From contig CM057841.1 in NCBI GenBank assembly GCA_030068075.1, positions 2,974,565 through 3,038,564 of the forward strand: a stretch of DNA of 64,000 bases, read 5' to 3'. Made by a program: the position numbers and the translations under genes. The notes beneath the pieces are model-generated. The model saw only the letters and a list, made by a program, of their open reading frames with translations, made no database searches and had not been told where the DNA came from. Position 1 is the stretch's first letter. The number at the start of each line of letters is the position of its first letter. This document shows positions 22,390-32,300 of the stretch, one piece after another. The DNA comes from Paguma larvata. Taxonomy: Eukaryota; Chordata; Mammalia; Carnivora; Viverridae.

Positions 22390-22670
22390 AATTCCTGTAA
22401 ACAGCCATCACGTAAGTGTGAACAAGATGTCCAGAGCAGGCAAATCCTTAGGGACAGAAAGCTAGCGGTTGTCAGGGGCTTGGGGTGGGCTGTGCGGGTC
22501 CAGAAAGACTTCTTAGAGGGTGTGGCGTTTCCTTCGAGGTGACGAAAATGTTCTCGAACTGGATTCATGGGGGATTATTGCACAACACGGTGAAAATTCC
22601 AAAAGTTGTGAATATCCCAGGTTAAAATGGTGGATTTTAGGTTATGTGCATTTCACCACAATTAAAAAAA
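22390..22670 (+). mobile_element. Old L1 3' fragment
   Basis: L1M-like end: 'ggttgtcaggggcttgg', then 'ggattattgcacaacacgg' and 'tgcatttcaccacaattaaa', followed by an A-rich tail. Confidence 0.55.
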
Positions 22671-22699
22671 AAAACTGAACTGTAAAGGATAAAATAAGG

Positions 22700-22865
22700 G
22701 TTAGTGTTAATACCTGTGCTGTGTGGGTACTTCGCAGTAGGGGCTTTACAGAGAGATCTTACCGTATTTTCCTAAATGGCACCAAGACGTGGGGCATATT
22801 GTCTCCGTTGTCTGCATGAAGACACTGAGGCTCAGGGTGAGAAAGTCACTCACCAGAGATTATAA
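22700..22865 (+). mobile_element. MIR fragment
   Basis: Diverged MIR core pattern: ...gaagacactgaggctcaggg...aaagtcactcacc. Confidence 0.55.
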
Positions 22866-22992
22866 CCGGTGGTTTTTATTGACAGTAGCTTCAGGGTGCT
22901 GAATGCTTACGGCGTGCCTGAGATCCCACTGACCGTTCTGTGTCTCTGAGCTCATTAAACCACCCCATGAATCCCAGGAAGAAGGTGATGTA

Positions 22993-23216
22993 AGGGCCAC
23001 CTGGGGGGCTCAGTCAGTTAAGTGTCCAACTTCGGCTCAGGTCATGATCTCGCAGTCTGTGGGTTTTGAGCCCCACATGGGGCTCTGTGCTGACAGCTTG
23101 GAGCCTGGAGCCTGCTTTGTACTTTTTGTCTGCCTCGCTCTCTGTGTCCCTCCCCTGCTTGCGCTCTGTCTCTGTCTCTCAATAAATAAACGTTAAATAA
23201 ATTAAAAAAAAAAAAA
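22993..23216 (+). mobile_element. Feliform tRNA-type SINE
   Basis: Head GGGCCACCTGGGGGGCTCAG. The flanks both carry GTGATGT, a likely short target duplication. Confidence 0.88.
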
Positions 23217-23519
23217 GTGATGTTCATCCCGTATCACCTGGGAGAATGTCCTCAGAAAGGACACAAGATGGAGGTCCCCTGGCCAGAAAAGGCACAGAAG
23301 GGTCAGACCAGATTCTCCTGGAATGCAGAATGAGGGTGGGGGTGGATGGATGCGGGGGCCCAGACCAGCGACAAAACCTGAGGGAGGAACGGAGAGCCTG
23401 GGACGAGGGGGGGACGGGAAATGTCTGCAGGGGACACTCACCGAGGCAGGGGGACGGCTCACCGTGGCTGCGGATGTATCTGGGAGGGAAAAGGATCTGC
23501 CATTGCTTCACCCCCAGAC

Positions 23520-23900
23520 CCCAGGGGCTAACTCTGCACACACGACCTGCCCCCGTGCACATTCCCCTGACGCACCCTCACATGCACACACTTGCATGCA
23601 TCCTCTCACACACATGCGTGCACACACGAATAAGGCGTGCATGCGACACACACGCACCCCCACCTTCGCGTGCACACGGACATGGAAAACGTGTGTGCAT
23701 GTGCAGCACCATACACAACCATACACACGTCTATGCCCATGCACACACGTTCACACGCATCCATGCCTCCCTGTACGCCTACACGTGCAGACTCACACAG
23801 GCACAACTGCACAAGCTTATGTGCGCCCAGCGAGCATGCATGTGTGTGCACGCCACACGCATACGAACACGCACACTCACACGTGTACCCACCACCGCTT
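23520..23900. repeat. CA-rich purine-pyrimidine alternating tract
   Basis: Irregular CACACGCATGCAC sequence over about 380 bases. It creates long low-complexity open frames rich in His and Thr on one strand and Cys and Val on the other; these are not genes. Located beyond the 3' end of TARM1-like copy B. Confidence 0.8.
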
Positions 23901-24360
23901 GCTTTCCCAGGCTGATTACTCGTCCCCACTTTTTCAGGTTCCTTAGAAGAGCAGGAGCTGAAAGAGAGAAACGGGGAGGCTTTGGGGAGGAAGGGAATTG
24001 GAGCGAGACATCAGGAACATCGTGGGGAGGCGAGGTGAGGCGCCAAGCACGACTAGTGTGAACCAAAGACCCCCCACCTCCTCCACGCTCGCACCCCCCT
24101 CCCTAGGGTCCCCAAGTCATTCGGTGCTCAGCAAAGGCTTGAGAGCTGAGGAGGACAAGTGGTCGGGGGGCAGTGTGGTCCATGAGGCAAGGGTAAGGAG
24201 AGAACATTGAGTGAGCAGCGGAAGGTGGCCACGAGAAGAGAGGACGTGGAGAGACACTCGGGGATGGGCGTCGGGGCTGGTTGGGGGCGCAGGAAAGGTT
24301 CAGGGGAGAAAGGTCTTAAATGGTCAAGGCGACAGTGGGAGGAGGGTTCTCCGAGAAGCT

Positions 24361-24392
24361 CTACCATTTGGTCTTCTTGTCGAGGGCTGCCC
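24361..24392 (-). CDS. Copy B putative exon 7 (basic tail)
   Basis: Acceptor TTATCTCCAG, then GGGCAGCCC. Phase 1 entry gives R-AALDKKTKW and stop. Read in the other frames it runs on, so this depends on the phase of exon 6. Confidence 0.6.
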
Positions 24393-27300
24393 CTGGAGAT
24401 AAAGAGACAGAGACGGGGTTAACCCTGTCGTGTTACTTCCCCGTTCTGTTTCTCCCAATTCCTCCCAGACACTCGGCCCTCGTTTTCCCGAACTCACGCC
24501 GCCGCCGCCGCCGCCGGGTGTATTTGTAGACGAGGAAGGCTCCCAGCAGGATGAGAAGGGCGAAGACCGCGGCGAGGGTGATCCCCGTGGTTCCTGGGGA
24601 GGGGAGAGTGGGTGAGAGGGCCAGGCACGACACAGGTTCTGCTGCCTCAGTGTGTCTCCCGTCGCCACCTTCCCACCACGTGCTGGAGATCTCACGACGT
24701 TCTCTTCACACCTACGAGTATCCCGGGAGAGCGACGGAGTGATGCCCATGTCACAGATGCAGGAGCTGGGCGTCAGAGAGTCGAAGCACCCTTTCCAAAG
24801 TGGCCCAGCTAACGAGTGGGCAGGGCCGCGCCCCGAATCCTACCCGCCTCGGGAGACCTCGCACTGAGCCACAGCCTTCAGGCGTCACCACAAGACAGAC
24901 GGGCACCCTCAAGAACTTTCCCAGGTGTGGACAACACGCGACGCCACAAGGACGTCTCATCCCACGCACGGGTGAGCGGGCGTGAGCTCTATGCTCTTAC
25001 CGACTCCTGCTTCTGCCTCCTTGGGAGATTCCGTTTCAGGTTTATCTAGAAGAGAGAATTCTAGAGTTAAATTTTAAATTTAAATCAAATGTAAATAGAA
25101 TTTAAAACTCTATGCCTTTATTTGCAAAGGCATGTCTGTGTAGTAAAAGTATAAAAACCTGCACAGAAATAATACCTTCAGGACGGAGGGTTCTGGAAAG
25201 GGGAAAAATAACGGGAGGACTTTCTTTACTCGTGGAAAGAAAACAGCTTTGGGGCAAATACGACGAAATATGAACAAGTATAATTATGGGTGGTGGATAT
25301 GTGACTATCTGCTATTTGTTATTTCTATTAGTATTTTTCAGATTTCTCAAAAGAAAGGAAATTCTTTTTTTTTTCTCAGGTTTTATTTTTTAAATTTATT
25401 CTAGAGTGTGTGTGTGTGTGTGGTGGAGGGGCAGAGAGAGAGGGAGAGAAAAAGAATTCCAAGCAGCCTGCGCACAGACAGTGCCACGGACAGCGTGCGG
25501 AGCCCAGTGCAGGGCTCAATCCCACAAACTGTGAGATCACGACCTGAGCCGAAATCAAGAGTCGGATGCTTAACTGACTGAGCCACCCAGGCGCCCCAAA
25601 AGAAAGGTAATTCTTATCAGCCATTGTGCTGGTTTGTGGAGGGAAATTTTTGTGAGTTTTAGGTTTATCCAGTAAACAAGATGGGATGCAGAAAAAAAAG
25701 GCAAGTGTATTCCAGAAATGTCAAGACTCCACTGGAAGACCCCAGACTCCCGCGTGGGCAGGTGTGATGGTTAATTTTATGTGTCAACTCAACTAGGGCT
25801 ACGTACCCAGTTACTTGGTCAAATACAAGTCTAGAATGGTTGCCCGAAGGGTGGCACCTGAAACTAATATAACGCTGTAGGTTGGCTACACTGGAATTAC
25901 AGTAAAATAAAGTAAATGCAATCTTGGGTAAAATTTATTAAAAACAAAAAGGTATGATTAACACTTAAGGCAATAGAGTTTGAGCAGAGCAGATAATGCT
26001 TTATGATGTGGGTGGGCCTCATCTAATCAGCTGAAGGCCCAAGGAGCCAAGACTGAGCTCCCAATGAGGGTGAAGGAATTCTGCTTCCGGCTGCCTTCAG
26101 AGTGGTCGTCAGCTCTTCCCTGGGTCTCTAGCTTGATGGCCACATGAGTGGCCCAGGGTCACACAGCTGGTGCGTAGCAGAGCCAGGGGCGGGGACTCCA
26201 GCCATGGTTCCTGCAGCCCTGCTGATGTGATGACACTCACCACATCACTCTTTGTCACCTTCATCACCCACAGCTGCGCTGGCCCCGCCCCCACGAGCTT
26301 GCAGACGCCATCCCTGCCCTCAGCCTTACGCTGCAGAGAAGGCAAGCCCAGGGGGCCTGTTACTCCTGACCACTGTCGCCTCTGTTCCCTGCGTTGCCGC
26401 CTGGCCTGTGGTTCTTCACCTCCCTGCCTGCACGGCCGCACCGTCAGGAGGTGGGACACCGTCTATCCCAGCCTCCTCCTGCCGACGCAGCCTCCCCCAC
26501 TGCCGGCTGCATTCGGCTCTCCTCAGAACCGGAGACTGCACTGATCACGTTCAAACTTCAGAAATGCTGAGGAAGCCCCGCGAACCGTCAGGCTCCTGGG
26601 GTCGCTTCCAAAGAAGTCACTGGGAACCAGGAGACCAACCAAACTTCGGAATAAAGGGAGAAAAAAAAACCCCAAACATCACAAGTGGCCTTCAGGGAAG
26701 ACAGGTGAGGCCAGTATCGTTGGTAAGTATTTTCTTAAACAGCTACTGGCCTGGGGCCTGTGGTTTAAGTAGCTCAAAGCTTCAGGAATTGGAGGGGAGT
26801 TTGGTCTTCGCCTGTAAAATCCGTGCAAGAACTCAGGTGGCTAACTGGCAACTAGACGTAGGTCTATGGGAGGATTTTCTTTTCTTGGGCGCCGTTGGTA
26901 TCGCGGCAGGATGAGTCTTGGTGGGGAGGGGTCCTGTGCGTCGTAGGGTGTTTGGAAGCGTCGTGGTCTCTGCCTCCTAGATGCCAGGAGCTCCCCCGAC
27001 CCCCAGCTCCCATCACCAAAAACGTCTCAGACATTGCCATTTGCTGCCGAGTGGCAGAATCGGCCGCAGTGGACAACCAGCGGCCAGAGGAAGATAAGAG
27101 GTGACTCTGAAACGAGTGACTTCTCTGTCCTGTCCCCTGTCAGGATTCCTGCCACCCACCTTGTCCCCACCTCCTGCCCTTGGCCAGTCAGGTGACGCTC
27201 ACATCCCAAGTTACACATGCTGGCGTAGCTACAGGGTCACGGTTCTGACCCCTGTAAGAGCCACATAAAACCGTAGGGTTTATAACAGGGCTCTGGCCAA

Positions 27301-29339
27301 TCCCAGAGGGAAACCCTTGGGCTCCGTTGTCAGTAATCTGTCAGTGCACCTGCCAGACACCCCTCCCCCGCCCCGTGACGTCCCCCTCTCTTCCTCCGGC
27401 TGTTGCCCTTGGCGACAGCTGCCAAGATTGGAACTGTGGCTGGAGGCAGACAGGAAAGGTCGACCTTGAACTTAACAGCAGCTTCCTGGGTCCTTCCTGC
27501 TGAAATGTTCAGGCACTGATATATTCCTGTCGGAAGCAGGAATATTTATGATCACGGGGCAAAACTGAGAAGTGTCGGCATATGCCCGGGAAAATAAAGA
27601 AGTGGGGGGGAAATGACTCACTAGCTGCGGAAGAACCCAAAATTTTGTAAAATTTCCCCTTCCTACGGAGAGCCAGTCTGGCTTGTGGTGTTTATTTTTC
27701 CCTTCCGTCTGTTTTATCATCATGTTTTGGAGAGAGCACCTCATCTGCACTTAACCTTGTCACGTACAATTGAACTGAGTTAAAGACACAGACATGTAGG
27801 GGCGCCTGGGTGGCTCAGTCGGTTGAGCGTCCGACTTTGGCTCATGTCATGATCTCATAGTTCATGGGTTCGAGGCCCAAGTTGGACTCTGTGTGTGCTG
27901 ACCGCTCAGAGCCTGGAGCCTGCTTCCAGTTCTATGTCTCCCTATCTCTCTGCCCCTCCCCTGCTTGTACTCTCTCTCTCTCTCTCTAAAAAATAAATAA
28001 ACATTAAAAAATTAAATAAACAAAAGGCACAGACATGCACCCTTGGCCTTTTTAGAACCCGGAAGCCCTTAAGAGGTCATGGAATTTTCCACTAATATTT
28101 CTAATTCGTTATAACGATAAGGATATTTACCGGTACCTTTCGAGGGATACACACGCCCTCTGTTTCCTGGAAAGTCTCCCCTGAGGAATGCAGTTCTTGG
28201 TAAAGCTGCTTCAGTAGTCGGAGGAAGAAGTTTTGAGTGTTTCGTAATGATCATAATGGCAAATCCTTAGGTAATATTTTGGTGTCCACTGGACACAGTT
28301 CAGAAGGAATTTAGGTAAAATAACTCTGCAAAATCTCAACCACGAGTCCCTTGTGTCGGTACTACTATCACCCCCAGCAGACAGAGGGCAGCTAAGGAAG
28401 CTGGAGGAGGTGGTTTGTGAGTTTCTGGGTCCGGCCAAACTCCAAACAGTTACAATTATCTGCAAAACCAGAGCCCGTACACACACTTCCAGACGGTGGG
28501 GCCACGTACCCAAGTGATGGGCGCCCGGCCTTGTTCACATGGTGCTGGTTGTGTGGTTGTTCCCCCCGCCCCCCCACCTTTCTCCCGGTTTCCTTCCTCC
28601 TCCCTGGAGGGGACAGCGAATGTCCTTCACATTGAAGGCGTGGAGCAGGCGGCTCAGATGCAGGACTCCCTGCCTCACCCCTGGGCTCCACGGCTCAGCG
28701 TGGGGAGAGAGAAACACTCTCCTTTACCCCGTGGTAAAGGAGCCTGCACCTTGGGGTTTTCTCGCTCTGCCCAGGGGTCGTGAACCTGAAGCAAACACGC
28801 TTGCTGGGCATACCTCCCCCTCGTCACCGTCTCAGTCCATTTGGGCCGCTCTAACAGAAGGCCACAGGCTGGGGGGCGGATGAGCAGCAGACACCTTTTT
28901 CTCCCAGGTCTGGAGACCAGAAGTCCGAGACCAGGGTGGCAGCATGGTCCGGGGAGGGGCCTCTTCTGGGCGGCCTCTTCTCGAGCCTCACGTGGTGGAA
29001 GGGGAGAAGGGAGCTTCCGGGGCCTCTTTTAGAAGGGTGCTGATCTGATGAGGGCTCCACCCTTATGACCTAAGCACCTCCCAGAGGCCCCCACCTCGTA
29101 ATGCTGTCACGTTAGGGGTCAGGATTTCAACCTGAAATTGGGGTGGGGGAGGTGGACACACACCTTCAGCCCGTGGGATCAGAGGGCGGCGAGTCTCGTT
29201 CCTTTAGGAAGTGCTCATTCCCCTCCTACGTTCCAGTCGCCCTGGGTGGAGCTGGGTTTTCCTGTGTGGCGTCCTCCCATGAGCACTTGCTGGGAGTGAT
29301 CTAGAGGCTGAGCTGACCAGGACCGTTCTCTGTTCTCCC

Positions 29340-29377
<38 letters not shown>

Positions 29378-32300
29378 GTGTCTGTCTGTGTCTGTGTCTT
29401 GAACTGGGTCTGGGAAGGAGGGCCAGATGCTTCTCTAAGAGTGGAATTTATGAGCTACAAAACTCAGTTCTTAAAAGCCAAGCTTTCTGCCCAAAAGAGG
29501 GAGCTCGTCCCCACTAAAAGAGAACGAAACAGGGGCACCTGGGTGGCTCAGTAGGTTAAGCCTCTGACTTCCGCTCGGGTCATGATGTCACAGTTCGTGC
29601 ATTCGAGCCCTGCAAAAGTCAGGCTCTGTGATGACAGCTGCTTCGAATTCTGTGTCTCCCTCTCTCTCTCTGTCCCTCCCTGGCTCTCACTCTCTCTCTC
29701 TCTCTCTCTCAAAAATAAACATTAAAAATTTAAATACTTAAGATGGTAAATTATACTTTATGCACTTTTGCCATGACTTTTAAAAATCGTTTCTGTCAAA
29801 AAGAAAGAAAAGTCTCGGCAGGAAGAGAAAAGCTCGACTTAGTTGAGCTGAAGGCAAGAGTGCTAGAGTCCCAGTGAAAATGAAACAGATTTTCTGTTTT
29901 TGAGTCTTTCTCAGAGAGATGCTCCTGGGCCTTTGTTAGTCTCTCCCTCCTCCTCTGCCTTCTTGCCGGACAAGGTGTCATCCACACTTTAGTATAAATG
30001 AATTGAGCCCTGCCCAGGAGACAGGCAATGACTTTGTGGCTACATCTTATTTCCTGGCTGGGGGGTGGGGGTCAATTATTACAGATCCCTCGTGCTCCAG
30101 GCCTCGCCCCCTCACAACACAGCTGGTCCCCTCCAGTGGGAAGCCCCCCTCGCAGCCTCCATTTATGTGATCTGCATGATCCGTGCTCCCTCTCTCGGCA
30201 GGAGGTCCTCTGTGCTGTCCCACAGAACCCTGGCCCTCCCTCGCTTCTTCCTAAATGATTGCTCCAAGCTGCGGGGTCTTGTGGAGACAGACTGCGCCAG
30301 CACCTGAGCGGCAGGTAATCCAGCTGGGGTCCTCCCGATGGTGAAAACCTCACCTCTCACCCGGATCTCCAGAGCATCGCTGGGCTGTGAGGCCCAGAAA
30401 GGAGCCCAGGTCTGGAAGTACACACAGCTGTAGTTCCCGGCGTCACCGACTGTCACAGTCTGCAGGGAGAAGTCTGTCTCCATCCCGACTGGAGTCCGGA
30501 GCTGGATGGGCTCTGCCTCTCCCGCCTTCAGTAGAGCGAAACTTACAATACTGAAAACATTGCCTGGGCTCTGGCACTGCAGGGTCACGTTGTCTCCTGT
30601 GGTCACCACACCCCTTTGGTGGGCTTGCAGGGAAGGTTTAGGGTAACCTCCTGTAAGGGAAGGGGGGCTCTGAGGTCATGGGGAGAAGCCGGGGTCCCCC
30701 ACTCACCCTTGTTCTCCTGCAAGGGTTCCCGCTGAGTAGTGTGGGACACAACAGATCCCTGGTGTCACCCTCTCTCGACTCTGACTGCAGGAAGGAGGTC
30801 CCCTCCCCACAAGCCCAGGATGAAGCCGACCAAGTCATTCTGTTGCTGTGTTTCTCCATGTCTGCCATCCCCTCCCCTCCTCTGGTCCCTCCCCTAGGCC
30901 CGTCCCTGCTCCTCACCTGTCACCAGTAGCAGGACTATGTCACTGGGCGGTGATCTTATGGAGGGGACGCCTCGTGTGTAGAACTCACAGGTGTAGGTTC
31001 CAGCATGGCTGGTTCTCAGGTCAGTGAGGTGAAATTCAGCCAGGCCCTCTGTGGAAGCCAGTGATCGGGGAAAATCCAAACGAACTATTCCCTTCTTGAA
31101 AGCAAAGTCGACGTCCTCAGTCGGGCTCCGACACTGCAGCGCTACGTTGCTCCCGGGAGCCACCACCGAGCTGGGCCAGGCCCTGAGGGAGGGCTTGGGA
31201 AGGGGCTCTGGAAGGAAGCAGATTTGGGGACGGGATTTGGTGCCCTCACCTGCTCTCAGGAAACCCCTTTAAGGAAAGAGAAGGGATGCGGGGAATTTGG
31301 AGGGAAGGAGAGGGATGGTTTAGTTGTAGGAACGCTCACCATCAGTATCCCCGCTTCCTTGGCCGGCGCACAGCCCTGCAAGAGAACCGTGTGTCCGTGA
31401 GACCTGAGCCCCGTCCCGAGGGGCCTCTCCAGGGTGACGGCCACTGAGACCAGACCCTGGAGGTCACGCTCACGGCCAGTCCCAGCCTCCTGCCCGAGAA
31501 CCCATCTGGCGTGGGCCTTGTGTTAATTTCCTACAGCTGCCGTAGCAAATTATCAGAAACTTGGTGGCTTGTGACCCCACAGACTTACTGTCTTGCAGTT
31601 CTGTGGGTTACAAAAGTCTCAATGGCTAAAACCAGGGTCTCTTTGGGGCTGCCTTCCTTCTGGGGGCTCTAGACGAGAATCCACCTCTTGGCTTTTTCCA
31701 GCTTCTAGAGAGACCCGCATCCCATCATGGCGGCCTCTTCCTCCGGCTTTAAAACGGACAATGGTTGGTGCACTGGCCCCCTCTTCCGCCTGCTTTGCTG
31801 TTTTAAGGACCCCATGGTTATGCTGTGACCACCCACCCAGATAATCCAGAAGAAGCTGCCTACTTCAAGGTCAACGGATAGGCAAGTCTAATTCCGCCTG
31901 CCGCCCTGTATGCGCTTCCTTTGGCACGAAAAGGAACGCATCCACAGCCTCCGGGAGCCGGGACGTGGAGTCAGCTGGGGAGATCCCTACCCCGTGCTGG
32001 CGGACATGTAGATACCGAGAACACAGTCCTTAGTGCTGAGATACTTCTGTCTGCCCTCAGGGAATGGCCTTAATGCATCTCGGACATTATGGTTGGCCAT
32101 GAGTCATCTCCTTGATGCTCCCAAGTCTCACAAATCTAAGGTTGGTATTACTTGCAAGGGTGAAGTGTACACCCCCCACCTGTCCTCTCTGGGGTCTTAC
32201 GTTCAGCTCTAGAGCAAAGTGACCCCGAGACACATGTTCCTGCATGTCAATATAGGTGTTCTGGCTTGATTCGTATAGAACGGTGGGTCTCTACTGGGGA

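Noticed and set aside
23430..23490. Possible small minus-strand exon (RYIRSHG between AG and GT)
   Set aside because: Flanking dinucleotides fit, but the copy B frame already stops at 24361 and no family match was seen.
23246..24061. 271- and 207-codon plus-strand frames rich in His and Thr
   Set aside because: They follow the CA-rich alternating tract. The opposite strand is equally open and no domain is seen.
26252..26914. 220-codon plus-strand frame
   Set aside because: Unlike any family I know; overlaps a MIR end and lies within a copy B intron.
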